Numbered from the stretch's first letter, positions 51,084 to 60,617 are shown. The stretch is 64,000 nucleotides of DNA from Gemmiger formicilis (GCF_024462815.1 NZ_JANGCG010000005.1:1-64000); one strand, 5' to 3'. Numbers and translations are program-made. The notes: generated by a model not told the origin, from the letters alone.

Positions 51084-52697
51084 ATGGCATCATTGCGCGA
51101 AGAAATTGAATCCCGGCGCACATTTGCGATTATCTCGCACCCGGACGCCGGTAAGACAACACTGACCGAAAAGCTCCTGCTGTACGGTGGGGCCATCCAG
51201 ACGGCTGGCTCCGTCAAAGGCAAGCAGAGCGCTAAGCACGCGGTCTCGGACTGGATGGACATTGAAAAGCAGCGCGGTATTTCCGTCACGTCCTCCGTCC
51301 TGCAGTTCAACTATCAAGGCAAGTGCATCAACATTCTGGATACCCCCGGCCACCAGGACTTCAGTGAGGATACCTACCGCACCCTGATGGCGGCGGACTC
51401 TGCCGTCATGGTCATTGACGCCGCCAAGGGCGTTGAGGCCCAGACCATCAAGCTGTTCAAGGTCTGCACCCTGCGTCATATCCCTATCTTCACCTTCATC
51501 AACAAGATGGACCGCGAGGCCCGCGACCCCTTTGAGCTGATGGAGAACATTGAGGAGATTCTCGGTATCAAGACCTACCCGATGAACTGGCCCATCAGCT
51601 GCGGCAAGGATTTCAAGGGTGTGTATGACCGCAACGCCAAGCGCGTGCTGGCCTTCGAGAGTGACGGCCGTGCCAACGGCGTCAAGAAGGTCGAGGAGGT
51701 CGAGGCTGAGCTGGGTGATGCCCGGCTGGATGACCTGATTGGTGCCGCCAACCACGCCAAGCTGGCCGAGGACATTGAGCTGCTGGACGGCGCGGCGGAG
51801 GAATTTGACTTGGACGCCGTGCAGCATGGCGAGCTGAGCCCGGTGTTCTTCGGCTCGGCGCTGACCAACTTTGGCGTGGAGCCATTCCTAAAGGAGTTTC
51901 TGCGCCTGACCCCCACCCCCCTGCCCCGCAAGGACGCCCAGAGCGGTGAGCTGGTGGAGCCATGCAGTGACCAATTCAGCGGTTTCATCTTCAAGATTCA
52001 GGCCAATATGAACAAGAATCACCGCGACCGCATTGCGTTCCTGCGCATCTGCTCCGGCAAGTTTGAGCGCGGTATGGAGGCCTTCCACGTGCAGGAGGGC
52101 AAGAATATCAAGCTCGCCACCGGCACCAGCCTGATGGCCGACGACCGCGCCATTGTCAGCGAGGCCTATGCGGGCGATATTATCGGCCTGTTTGACCCGG
52201 GTGTGTTCTCCATCGGCGATACCCTCTGCACCGGCAAGAAGCACGTGCAGTTTGCGGGCATCCCCACCTTTGCGCCGGAGCATTTTGCCCGCGTGACCCA
52301 GGTGGACACGATGAAACGCAAGCAGTTCGTCAAGGGTATGGAGCAGATTGCCCAGGAGGGTGCAATCCAGATTTTCCGCGACCTTGGCTCCGGCATGGAG
52401 GAGGTCATTGTCGGCGTGGTCGGCGTGCTGCAGCTGGAAGTGCTGGAGTACCGCCTGAAAAACGAGTACAATGTGGACATCCGTATGCAGTCCCTGCCGT
52501 ATGAGCATCTGCGCTGGATTCAGAATGACCCGGATGAGCTGGACATCAAGCACCTTGACCTGACCAGCGACACCCGCGCCATTGAGGATATGAAGGGCAA
52601 CCCGCTGCTGCTGTTCGGCAGCCCGTGGAGCATCAACTGGGCCGAGCAGCATAACGAGACGCTCAAGCTCTCCGAGTTCGGCAACCTGACGTTCTGA
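51084..52697 (+). CDS. prfC: Peptide chain release factor 3
   Basis: 537 aa from ATG 51084 (AAGGGAG upstream). Translational GTPase with G1 SHPDAGKTT, switch II DTPGHQDFSEDTY and NKMD; the RF3-specific SDWMDIEKQRGISVTSSV and C-terminal HLRWIQNDPDELDIK block separate it from EF-G. Promotes recycling of RF1/RF2 after termination. An upstream start-stop frame and MITE lie in its leader. Confidence 0.97.
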   Translation: MASLREEIESRRTFAIISHPDAGKTTLTEKLLLYGGAIQTAGSVKGKQSAKHAVSDWMDIEKQRGISVTSSVLQFNYQGKCINILDTPGHQDFSEDTYRTLMAADSAVMVIDAAKGVEAQTIKLFKVCTLRHIPIFTFINKMDREARDPFELMENIEEILGIKTYPMNWPISCGKDFKGVYDRNAKRVLAFESDGRANGVKKVEEVEAELGDARLDDLIGAANHAKLAEDIELLDGAAEEFDLDAVQHGELSPVFFGSALTNFGVEPFLKEFLRLTPTPLPRKDAQSGELVEPCSDQFSGFIFKIQANMNKNHRDRIAFLRICSGKFERGMEAFHVQEGKNIKLATGTSLMADDRAIVSEAYAGDIIGLFDPGVFSIGDTLCTGKKHVQFAGIPTFAPEHFARVTQVDTMKRKQFVKGMEQIAQEGAIQIFRDLGSGMEEVIVGVVGVLQLEVLEYRLKNEYNVDIRMQSLPYEHLRWIQNDPDELDIKHLDLTSDTRAIEDMKGNPLLLFGSPWSINWAEQHNETLKLSEFGNLTF

Positions 52698-52711
52698 GGG
52701 AGGCTTGCAAC

Positions 52712-53596
52712 GTGTTAGCGCAGCTGAAAAAGCACATGACGCCCCATGAACTGTGGGAGGCCGTCAAGTTTTTCTTCCTGCTAAATCTGGGCCTTGTGGC
52801 CACGGCCGTAGGCATCGCCGTCTTTAAAACGCCGAACCACTTTGCATTCGGCGGTACATCGGGCCTGTCCATCGTGCTGTCCACCCTTTTCCCGCGGTGG
52901 AATGTCGGCGCGTTTATGTGGTTCATCAACGCGGCGCTGGTGGTGCTGGGATTCATCTTTCTGGGCATCCGGTCGATGGGCTGGACGATTTACTCGTCCT
53001 TCGCCCTCTCGTTCTATGTCAGCCTGTGTGAACGCATCTGTCCGCTTACCAAGCCGCTTACCGACGATGTCTTTCTGGAACTCTGCTATGCGGTTATCCT
53101 ATCCGCTGTGGGTGCGGCCATTGTGTTCAACATCGGTGCCTCCACCGGTGGAACCGACATTGTGGCGATGATTCTGAACAAGTACACCAGTATGCCGGTC
53201 GGCCGTGCGCTGATGGTCAGTGATTTGGGCATTGTGCTGGTGGGTGCCTACCTGTACGGCCCCGCCACAGGGCTGTACTGTATTCTGGGTATGATTCTGA
53301 AAAGCACCGTGGCCGATGGCGCGATTGAGAGCATCAATATGCGCAAGGTCTGCACGGTGGTCACCTCCAACCCGACGCCGGTGCGTGATTTTATCGTGAA
53401 CGAGCTGCACCGCTCCGCCACGATTGAGAGGGCCGAGGGCGCTTACACCCACGATGACAAGTGGGTGCTGACCACGGTTCTGACCCGCGGTCAGGCCCAG
53501 CGGCTGCGCCTGTATGTGCGCGGTATGGATGACCACGCCTTCATCACGATTGTCAACAGCAGCGAGATTGTGGGCAAGGGCTTCCGTTCCATTTAA
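52712..53596 (+). CDS. YitT family membrane protein
   Basis: 294 aa, GTG start with GGGAGG upstream. Five to six membrane helices with GTSGLSIVLSTLFP and IGASTGGTDIVAMIL (YitT repeats) followed by a cytosolic DUF2179 domain (VLTRGQAQRLRLYVR, DDHAFITIVNSSEIVGKGF). Function of the family is unclear. 14 nt after prfC and probably on the same transcript. Confidence 0.9.
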   Translation: MLAQLKKHMTPHELWEAVKFFFLLNLGLVATAVGIAVFKTPNHFAFGGTSGLSIVLSTLFPRWNVGAFMWFINAALVVLGFIFLGIRSMGWTIYSSFALSFYVSLCERICPLTKPLTDDVFLELCYAVILSAVGAAIVFNIGASTGGTDIVAMILNKYTSMPVGRALMVSDLGIVLVGAYLYGPATGLYCILGMILKSTVADGAIESINMRKVCTVVTSNPTPVRDFIVNELHRSATIERAEGAYTHDDKWVLTTVLTRGQAQRLRLYVRGMDDHAFITIVNSSEIVGKGFRSI

Positions 53597-53611
53597 AAAG
53601 CAGCTGGTTAT

Positions 53612-53660
53612 ACACCCGCTTTCTGTGTTCAGGCACGGTGAGCGGGTGTTTTTATATTTT
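53612..53660 (+). terminator. Terminator after the YitT gene
   Basis: ACACCCGCT / AGCGGGTGT stem with a 20-nt loop, then TTTTATATTTT. Confidence 0.75.
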
Positions 53661-53757
53661 GTCATATAGTTGTAATCACAGACAAAATATGATATACTTT
53701 TAAATATGTATAGAAAGCATACTGCATAATTATAGTAAACGAGGGGAATCCCTTTTT

Positions 53758-55152
53758 ATGAGATATTCAAAACAACTGACCTATCGGGAACATATGTTCC
53801 TGCGAGCCCACCTGAACCGGGTGCGGCATATCACACTGGATCCGGATGGGCCGGGCGTGGTGCGCATCCATCTGGTGCCCTGCCACAAGCCCGACCGTGA
53901 AACGCCCTTTACCGCGATTCTGAACGGGCAGGACATTCTGCCGCTGAACGTTAGCTGGGCCATCCTGCTGACGAACCTGATTGAGGCGCTGAAGCCCTAC
54001 ACCGGCAAGGAAATCAAGCCGGAGGAGTGGTCGGCGATTCACGCACAGGCTGTGGCGGCTACCCGCAAGGTCTACCGCAAGACCGAGTACGCCCAGATTG
54101 AGAGCGATTTGCAGATTATGCTGGACTGCTTGTGCACGATTGCCCGGGGCGGCCAGCCGCCGCTGTCCATTCAGCCGCTGAGCCTGGCCGAGTACGCGCC
54201 CCGTATGGTTGCGCCCCACCGCATGGATCTGATGGTCAGCTCGATGGTCAAGGACGGCGCGTGGCACTGCAATCAGAAATGCCTGCACTGCTACGCCGCC
54301 AACCAGCCGCTTTCCGCCGTGCCGGAGCTGGACACCGACCAGTGGCTGGCGGTGATTGAAAAGTGCCGCAATGCGGGGATTCCCCAGCTGACCTTTACCG
54401 GCGGCGAGCCGACGCTGCGCCACGATCTGGTCAAGCTGGTGCAGGCCGCACAGTGGTTTGTGACCCGCCTGAACACCAACGGCCGAATGCTGACCAGTAT
54501 GATGTGCAAGGATTTGCACGCCGCCAGTCTGGACGCGGTGCAGATTACCTTCTACTCCGCGGACGCCGACATTCACAATGAGCTGGTGGGCGTGGACGGC
54601 TACAACGATACGTTGAACGGCATTAAGAACGCCGTGGCGGCGGGGCTGAACGTCAGCCTGAACACGCCGCTGTGCAGCCTGAACCGGGACTACCTGTCCG
54701 CGGTGAAGCTGGCACATGAGCTGGGGATCCGCTACCTGACCTGCAGCGGGCTTATCCCGGCGGGCAATGCCGAGACTGCCGCCAGCCGCGCCGTGCGGCT
54801 GACCCCCGCTGAGCTGGAGCAGACGCTGCGCCCTGCGATGGAGTACGCCGCCGCCAACGGGCTGGAAATCAACTTTACCAGCCCCGGCTGGCTGAGTGAG
54901 GAAACGTTGTTGGCGCTGGGCTTTACCCAGATACCCAGCTGCGGCGCGTGCCTGTCCAATATGGCGATTGCGCCTGACGGCACGGTGCTGCCCTGCCAGA
55001 GCTGGCTGACCGGCAAGGGGCTGGGCAGTATGCTGCGCACGCCGTGGCAGCGCATCTGGCACAGCGAGGAATGCCGCGCTATCCGCGAGGAGAGCGCAAA
55101 GATGACCCGCCGCTGCCAGCTGGGCGATACCCCCATGCAGGAGGGCTGCTGA
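53758..55152 (+). CDS. Radical SAM/SPASM maturase of the cysteine-tail cassette
   Basis: 464 aa. An N-terminal ~165-residue extension precedes the radical SAM core: CNQKCLHCY (Cys171, 175, 178), GGEP (214-217) and TLNGIK-type barrel. The C-terminal SPASM region has at least six cysteines (CGAC, then LPCQSW, EECR, RRCQ and a final GC) for auxiliary [4Fe-4S] clusters. SPASM enzymes modify peptides or proteins, for instance making thioether links at cysteines or activating sulfatases. The stop overlaps the next start (TGATG), tying it to a protein with a nine-cysteine tail, the obvious candidate substrate. Substrate and chemistry are inference. Confidence 0.85.
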   Translation: MRYSKQLTYREHMFLRAHLNRVRHITLDPDGPGVVRIHLVPCHKPDRETPFTAILNGQDILPLNVSWAILLTNLIEALKPYTGKEIKPEEWSAIHAQAVAATRKVYRKTEYAQIESDLQIMLDCLCTIARGGQPPLSIQPLSLAEYAPRMVAPHRMDLMVSSMVKDGAWHCNQKCLHCYAANQPLSAVPELDTDQWLAVIEKCRNAGIPQLTFTGGEPTLRHDLVKLVQAAQWFVTRLNTNGRMLTSMMCKDLHAASLDAVQITFYSADADIHNELVGVDGYNDTLNGIKNAVAAGLNVSLNTPLCSLNRDYLSAVKLAHELGIRYLTCSGLIPAGNAETAASRAVRLTPAELEQTLRPAMEYAAANGLEINFTSPGWLSEETLLALGFTQIPSCGACLSNMAIAPDGTVLPCQSWLTGKGLGSMLRTPWQRIWHSEECRAIREESAKMTRRCQLGDTPMQEGC

Positions 55153-56291
55153 TGAAAACAAATATTCTGCGCCGGTTGGCGCTTTTGTGTGCCGTTCTGG
55201 CGTGCAGTGCCCTGCTGGCCCTGCCTGCCGCGGCCGCACAGGTGGATGCCCCCTACGCCGAAAGCGGCGATATGGACTACATCCGCAGCTACATTGTAAC
55301 GGTGGACCCGCGGGAGGACGGCTCGGCCGATATCACCTACGACATTGACTGGCAGGTGATTGACGGCGATAAGACCGACTACCTGAGCTGGGTCAAGATT
55401 GGTTTGGCCAATGCCAGCGTGGACGAGCTGACCCCGCTGACCGACACGATTGCAGATTTGCAGTATTCCAATGAGGGCGGCAGCTATGCCAAGGTTGTGT
55501 TTGCGCAGCGCTATTACTCCCCCGAGGTGGCCGCGGAAAATGGCGGCGAGAGCAGCGTGCACTTTGCCTTCAGCGTGCACCAAAGCCATCTGTTCACAAA
55601 GAATGACGATGGTACGGCTAACTTTGCCTTTATGCCCGGCTGGTTTGACGATCTGAGCATTGAGAATATGCAGGTGCGCTGGCGCGGCTATGACGGCTTT
55701 GTGGCCGACAATACCGGCACGGACGGCGACTACCTGACGTGGGATTTCGGCGCCATGAAGCACGGCCAGCAGGCAATCGTCCATGTGACGGTTCCCGTGA
55801 CGAACGCCGCCGCTTTTGCCCCCGATGCCGCCATGACCACCGATGACTACGACAGCGGCATGACCACCGATGAGATCATCGGGGTGCTGGCAACAGTAAT
55901 CATCATTCTGCTGGCGGTGGCCATTATCATCATTGCGGTGGCAGCCCAGTCCCCTGACTGGGGCGGCGGCTTCGGCAGTGACATCGACCCCGATGACTGG
56001 TTCTGGTACACCAACGGCGTGCACACCATCCGCCGCGCCCGCACGGCACCCCCGCCAGCGGGTTATCACCGCACAGACCCGCCCGCTAATTTCCGTGCGG
56101 GCGGCGGCAAGACACGCGGCGGCGGTACGGGACGCAACCATAGCAATCATTCCGGCTGTGCCAGCAGCTGTGCGTGCGCCTGTGCGTCCAGCTGTGCGTG
56201 TGCCTGCGCCTGTGCAGGCGGTGGGCGTGCCGGCTGCAGTGTGAAGGATTTTTATACCGTTAAGCTCCCGAAGAAAGAGGAACTGCCATGA
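55152..56291 (+). CDS. Membrane protein with a nine-cysteine cytoplasmic tail (candidate rSAM substrate)
   Basis: 379 aa. Signal peptide 1-29 (..LLALPAAAA), an extracytoplasmic beta-rich domain (about 35-235) of the DUF2207-like kind, one membrane helix at 242-264 (IIGVLATVIIILLAVAIIIIA), then a cytoplasmic tail. The tail has aromatic, Gly/His/Asn-rich sequence and, at 336-362, nine cysteines: 336, 340, 342, 344, 348, 350, 352, 354 and 362, mostly in CxC steps separated by alanine and serine, followed by SVKDFYTVKLP. With no other Cys in the domain beyond the signal peptide, the array is a dedicated module: thioether cross-linking, metal or cluster binding are possible. Overlaps both neighbours. 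Confidence 0.75.
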   Translation: MKTNILRRLALLCAVLACSALLALPAAAAQVDAPYAESGDMDYIRSYIVTVDPREDGSADITYDIDWQVIDGDKTDYLSWVKIGLANASVDELTPLTDTIADLQYSNEGGSYAKVVFAQRYYSPEVAAENGGESSVHFAFSVHQSHLFTKNDDGTANFAFMPGWFDDLSIENMQVRWRGYDGFVADNTGTDGDYLTWDFGAMKHGQQAIVHVTVPVTNAAAFAPDAAMTTDDYDSGMTTDEIIGVLATVIIILLAVAIIIIAVAAQSPDWGGGFGSDIDPDDWFWYTNGVHTIRRARTAPPPAGYHRTDPPANFRAGGGKTRGGGTGRNHSNHSGCASSCACACASSCACACACAGGGRAGCSVKDFYTVKLPKKEELP

Positions 56292-58342
56292 GTCTGGAAA
56301 ATCAATACGATGCGTGGGTACGCGGCCTGATGGGAGGCGGCAAATACGCCGCCACCCCAAAGCAGGCGGAAGATGCCAGCGAGGCCGTACAGCAGATGCA
56401 GGCCCAGCTGGACGCCCTGACCGCCGCCCAGAAGCGACAGAGCGCCGCGGGCGCGGTGCTGGACAGCGTGCAGCGGGCCGGAACCGCCACCGCCGAGAAT
56501 GTGCGCAAGATGAGCAGCGAACTGACGAAATCCCTACGGCAGGACGGCCTTTTGGGCGGCACGGTGGCCGCGCCCTCTCCTGCCCCGGCTGCGCCCGCCA
56601 AGGCGGACTTTGCCGGTGTGGCGGATACCATCAAGGCACAGGTGCTGGGGCAGGATGCCTTTGTCTCGGCGCTGGTCAAGGCGTTCCGCCGCCCCTTTGT
56701 GCTGGGCACGGCGCAGGATGCCGGGCACGCCCGCAGCGTGATGCTGCTCTGCGGGCCCAACGGCACCGGCCGCCACTACGCGCTGAGCTGTGTGGTCGAG
56801 GAGCTGGCAGCCCGGAACATTCTGCACAGCGCGGCGGTCGAAACGCTGGATTTGTCCCTCTACCCCGGCCCCGCGCAGGAAAAGCTATTTCTGCAGGATC
56901 TTTACGCGGCGTTGCAGTCGGATGCTGAGGTGCTGGCCTTTGAGCACTACGAGGGCTGCGCCGCCAACTACCTGAATATGCTGGCCGCGCTGGCCATGGA
57001 CGGCACACTGGCACTTTCCAGCCGGTACGTGCTGCAGCGCGGGATTCTGGTGGACGTCGGCACGGCGCTGGCCCCTGGTGCCATCGGCGAGTTGCAGGCG
57101 GGTGGAAAGTATTTCGTGTTCTACTCCAACAAGGATGAGGCCGCGCTGGCCGACCACTTCGGCGCTAAATTTGTGGACGCCGTGGCGGGCGATATCTGCC
57201 GCACCGAGGCTTTCACCCCCGAGGCGCTGGCCGCTGTGGCTGCGCGGGAGCTGAACTATCTGGCGCAGCGCACCCGCAAGCAGTGTGGGCTGGCGCTCTC
57301 GATGGGCGTGGACGTGCGCGATTTGCTGGCCGCCCAGTATGGCAGAACCAGCGGTATGCAGGCTATGCGCGACTACTGTGAGACGGTCTACCGCGCCATT
57401 GCCGAGTACGTGCTGGACGCGGACGAAACGTCCGCCGACGTCACGCCCGCCGTGCTGACCGCTGCGGACGGCCGCCTGTATATGGCTGTGAACGGCGGGC
57501 AGGCCGTTGACCTGCTGGCCCTGCTGCCCCAGCAGTACCGCGGCGATGTGGATGCCGTGGAGGCCGAGCTGGACGGCATCATCGGTCTGGACGAAATCAA
57601 GAGCTATGTGCGTGACATCGCCAAAAACGTGCAGGCCCAGCAGCGCCGCAAGGCGCAGGGCCTGAAGGTGGCCGAGGTCAATATGCATATGATTTTCACC
57701 GGCAACCCCGGCACCGGCAAGACCACCATTGCCCGGATTCTGGCCAAGTATCTCAAGGCCATCGGGGCGCTGCGCGGCGGCCAGCTGGTGGAGGTGACCC
57801 GCGCTGATCTGGTGGGCCGCTATGTGGGCCACACCGCGCCGCTGACAAACTCGGTCATTCAGAGCGCGCTGGGCGGCGTGCTGTTCATTGATGAGGCCTA
57901 TGCCCTCTACCGCGGCGGCGAGGACAGCTTCGGGCTGGAAGCCATCGACACGCTGGTCAAGGGCATTGAGGACCACCGCGATGACCTTGTGGTCATTCTG
58001 GCGGGCTACACGAAGGAAATGCAGCTGTTCCTGAGCGCAAACTCCGGTCTGGCCAGCCGCTTCCCGAACCAGATTGAGTTCCCCGACTATTCCGGCGAGG
58101 AGCTGTACAAGATTCTGTGCTCCATTGCAAAGGGCAAGGGCTACACGCTGGACGAGGGCTGCAAGCTGCCGCTGGTGACCTACTTCGACCGCAAGCAGGC
58201 CGAGGACGCCGCCACCAACGGCAACGGACGTATGGCCCGCAACACGCTGGAAAAGGCCATTCTGAACCAGTCCAAGCGGCTGGTGGCCGACCCGGACGCC
58301 AGCCTTGAGCTGCTGCTTCCCGGCGATTTTGAGCTGGATTGA
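56288..58342 (+). CDS. Two-module AAA+ ATPase (C-terminal CbbX/SpoVK type)
   Basis: 684 aa, starting in a 4-nt overlap (ATGA) with the membrane protein gene. Residues 1-105: helical, coiled-coil-like, then Ala/Pro-rich. First AAA module resembles the ClpB/ClpA C-terminal type but with an altered Walker A, GPNGTGRH (156-163), where Arg replaces Lys, so it may not hydrolyse ATP. Second module is a canonical CbbX/SpoVK/EccA-type: GNPGTGKTT (472-480), VLFIDEAY (531-538), sensor LAGY and arginine finger in ASRFP. Such proteins remodel bound partners. It probably works on the membrane protein or its modified tail. Confidence 0.85.
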   Translation: MSLENQYDAWVRGLMGGGKYAATPKQAEDASEAVQQMQAQLDALTAAQKRQSAAGAVLDSVQRAGTATAENVRKMSSELTKSLRQDGLLGGTVAAPSPAPAAPAKADFAGVADTIKAQVLGQDAFVSALVKAFRRPFVLGTAQDAGHARSVMLLCGPNGTGRHYALSCVVEELAARNILHSAAVETLDLSLYPGPAQEKLFLQDLYAALQSDAEVLAFEHYEGCAANYLNMLAALAMDGTLALSSRYVLQRGILVDVGTALAPGAIGELQAGGKYFVFYSNKDEAALADHFGAKFVDAVAGDICRTEAFTPEALAAVAARELNYLAQRTRKQCGLALSMGVDVRDLLAAQYGRTSGMQAMRDYCETVYRAIAEYVLDADETSADVTPAVLTAADGRLYMAVNGGQAVDLLALLPQQYRGDVDAVEAELDGIIGLDEIKSYVRDIAKNVQAQQRRKAQGLKVAEVNMHMIFTGNPGTGKTTIARILAKYLKAIGALRGGQLVEVTRADLVGRYVGHTAPLTNSVIQSALGGVLFIDEAYALYRGGEDSFGLEAIDTLVKGIEDHRDDLVVILAGYTKEMQLFLSANSGLASRFPNQIEFPDYSGEELYKILCSIAKGKGYTLDEGCKLPLVTYFDRKQAEDAATNGNGRMARNTLEKAILNQSKRLVADPDASLELLLPGDFELD

Positions 58343-58354
58343 ACAAGACAAAAT

Positions 58355-58388
58355 AACGGACACCTGACAAAAGTCGGGTGTCCGTTTT
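58355..58388 (+). terminator. Terminator of the radical SAM cassette
   Basis: AACGGACACCTGAC / GTCGGGTGTCCGTT with a 4-nt loop, 12 nt after the stop; the cassette therefore ends with the AAA+ gene. Confidence 0.85.
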
Positions 58389-58536
58389 ATGTTGATGGAA
58401 AGGGTGTTTGCGGTTCACTTGCAGGGGGGCGGCGTCCCCGACGCCCCGGCAGCAATCCGGCAGGATGCAGCTTGCGGGTAAGCACCGCGGGCGGAGCAGA
58501 GCCCCGCCCCTACAGCACGGTACATTTGGGCCGCAC

Positions 58537-58562
58537 GTAGGGCGGGGTGACCCCACCCCGCC
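58537..58562. repeat. REP-like intergenic repeat, family B
   Basis: GTAGGGCGGGGTGACCCCAC followed by CCCGCC, identical to 37341-37366. A related GGCGTCCCCGACGCCCC block is at 58431-58447. Confidence 0.75.
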
Positions 58563-58598
58563 GAAGGGTGACGCGCCCGCTAAATACTGCTTATCCGC

Positions 58599-60278
58599 TT
58601 ACCGCGCCGTATAATCCGAATCCAGCTCGGCGAGGATGCGCTCGCTGCTCTCGCGGGTGTCGGTCATACGGACGGCGTTGCGCAGCGGCAGGACCGAGCG
58701 CGGCGTGACAGAAAGCTCGTCCACGCCAAAGGCGAGGAAAGTCTCGGTCAGGGTCAGGTCGGCGCCAAGCTCACCGCAGATGCCTACCCAGATGCCGTTC
58801 TTGTGGGCGTTCTCGGTCACGTGCTGAATCAGGCGCAGCACAGCCGGGTGGTGCGGGTCATAGAAACGGCCCAGGTCGTTGTTCTGACGGTCGCATGCCA
58901 GCGTGTACTGGGTCAGATCGTTGGTGCCGATGCTGAAGAAGTCGACCTCCTTCGCCAGACGGTCGCTGTTGATGGCGGCGGCGGGCGTCTCAATCATAAT
59001 GCCAATCTGCACATCGTCACTGTAGGGCACGCCCTCGTGCTTCAGCTCGCGTTTGACCTCCTCGCAGAGCTTCTTTGCCTCGCGAACCTCCCAGACGGAG
59101 GTGACCATCGGGAACATAATGCCCAGCTTGCCAAAGGCGGAGGCGCGGAACAGCGCACGCAGCTGCGTCTTGAAAATCTCGGGCCGGGTCAGGCAGATGC
59201 GCAGGGCGCGCATACCCATGGCGGGGTTGTCCTCCTTGGGCAGATTGAAATAGCCAATCTGCTTGTCCGCGCCGATATCCAGCGTGCGGATGATGACCTC
59301 CTTGCCCTCCATATCGGACAGAACCTGCTTGTAGGCGGTAAACTGCTCGTCCTCGGTGGGATAATCGCTCGTGTTTAGGTAGAGGAACTCCGAACGGAAC
59401 AGGCCGATGCCGCCGCCGTCATTCACCTGCACAGCGTGGACGTCCTCCGGGGAGCCGATGTTGCAGTAGATACGGATGGTCTTGCCGTCCTTCGTGACGT
59501 TCTCCTGCCCTTTCAGGGTCTCCAGCAGACGCTGAAGGCGCAGCTGCTCGTCACGCTTTTTCAGCAGGCGGTCGCGGGTGTCATCATCGGGGTCAATGAC
59601 CAGCGCACCGGTGCTGCCGTCCGCAATGGCGGAACGGCCTTCCAGCTCGGGGCGCAGGGCATCGCCCATGCCGACAATGGCGGGGATGCCCAGCGTGCGG
59701 GCCAGAATGGCCGTGTGGCTGGAGCCGGAGCCGCCAGCCGTGATGAAGCCCAGCACCTTGGTCTTGTCCAGCTGAATCGTCTCGGACGGAGCCAAATCAT
59801 CGGCGCAGAGCAGAACCGGCACATCGGAGGCAATACCGCCCTGTACAATACCGCACAGGATGCTGATGATGCGCTGGCTGACGTCCTTGACGTCGGCAGC
59901 GCGGGCCTGCATATAGGCGTCATCCATCGAGGCGAACATATCGGCAAACTGCTCTGCCGTGTCGGAGACAGCGGCCTCCGCGTTCATCTTCTGGTTGAGG
60001 ATGCGGTCCTCGATGGCCTCCTCATAGTCGAGGTCCTCCGCCATCATCTGGTGGGTCTCAAACAGCATGGCGGCCTCGTCACCGGCCTCCTTGCGGGCCT
60101 GCTCGGCCAGAACACCCAGCTGCTCCACCGCGCCGGTCTGCGCACCCTTGAAGCGGTGCCACTCGGCGTCGGTATCCTCTACGGTATAGCGTTTGATTTC
60201 CGCGGTGGCGCGGCGGTAGAAATAAAGCGGGCCAACGCCGACACCGGCAGATACGCCCTTGCCTTGAATCGTAATCAT
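58599..60278 (-). CDS. ptsI: PTS enzyme I (PEP-protein phosphotransferase)
   Basis: 559 aa, GAGGGAG upstream. N-terminal GKGVSAGVGVGPLYFYRR, active-site His in GSGSSHTAILARTLGIPAIVG, C-terminal signature FFSIGTNDLTQYTLACDR, and catalytic Cys in GICGELGAD. Canonical EI: takes phosphate from PEP and passes it to HPr (ptsH, upstream). Note the second, diverged EI at 19081. Confidence 0.96.
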   Translation of the reverse strand: MITIQGKGVSAGVGVGPLYFYRRATAEIKRYTVEDTDAEWHRFKGAQTGAVEQLGVLAEQARKEAGDEAAMLFETHQMMAEDLDYEEAIEDRILNQKMNAEAAVSDTAEQFADMFASMDDAYMQARAADVKDVSQRIISILCGIVQGGIASDVPVLLCADDLAPSETIQLDKTKVLGFITAGGSGSSHTAILARTLGIPAIVGMGDALRPELEGRSAIADGSTGALVIDPDDDTRDRLLKKRDEQLRLQRLLETLKGQENVTKDGKTIRIYCNIGSPEDVHAVQVNDGGGIGLFRSEFLYLNTSDYPTEDEQFTAYKQVLSDMEGKEVIIRTLDIGADKQIGYFNLPKEDNPAMGMRALRICLTRPEIFKTQLRALFRASAFGKLGIMFPMVTSVWEVREAKKLCEEVKRELKHEGVPYSDDVQIGIMIETPAAAINSDRLAKEVDFFSIGTNDLTQYTLACDRQNNDLGRFYDPHHPAVLRLIQHVTENAHKNGIWVGICGELGADLTLTETFLAFGVDELSVTPRSVLPLRNAVRMTDTRESSERILAELDSDYTAR

Positions 60279-60308
60279 TGGAAACTCTCCCTCTTCATCA
60301 AAATAAAA

Positions 60309-60342
60309 GCCGCGGCCGCCGTGTTGCTGTGGCGGCCGCGGC
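60309..60342 (-). terminator. Hairpin/terminator between ptsH and ptsI
   Basis: GCCGCGGCCGCC / GGCGGCCGCGGC, followed on the minus strand by TTTTATTTTG. Its position inside the ptsHI unit implies partial termination, giving more HPr than EI. Confidence 0.75.
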
Positions 60343-60356
60343 CGGAAAGGTTGGTC

Positions 60357-60617
60357 TTACAGATTCTCGTTGAAGAATTTCTCCATAGCGGGGGCAGCGG
60401 TCTCCTCATCGGTGCCCTCAATCTTGACGGTGACAGTGTCGCCGCACTTGATGCCCATGCCCATCAGTGCCATCAGGCGGGTGGCGTCAACGGATTTGCC
60501 GTTCTTGTCGACGATAGTGACGGTGCTCTCATGGGCCTTGGCCTCCTTGGCCAGCATACCGGCCGGACGTGCGTGGATGCCAACAGGCTCTTTGATGGTA
60601 TACGTGAATTCTTTCAT
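60357..60617 (-). CDS. ptsH: Phosphocarrier protein HPr
   Basis: 86 aa. The EI-dependent phosphorylation site His15 is in GIHARPAGML. The segment that in B. subtilis reads NLKSIMGVMSLG around regulatory Ser46 is DATRLMALMGMG here, so the HPr-kinase serine is replaced by Arg47 (with Thr46 beside it). The protein should work in sugar transport but not in Ser46-dependent catabolite repression, unless Thr46 substitutes. GGAGG lies upstream. Confidence 0.93.
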   Translation of the reverse strand: MKEFTYTIKEPVGIHARPAGMLAKEAKAHESTVTIVDKNGKSVDATRLMALMGMGIKCGDTVTVKIEGTDEETAAPAMEKFFNENL

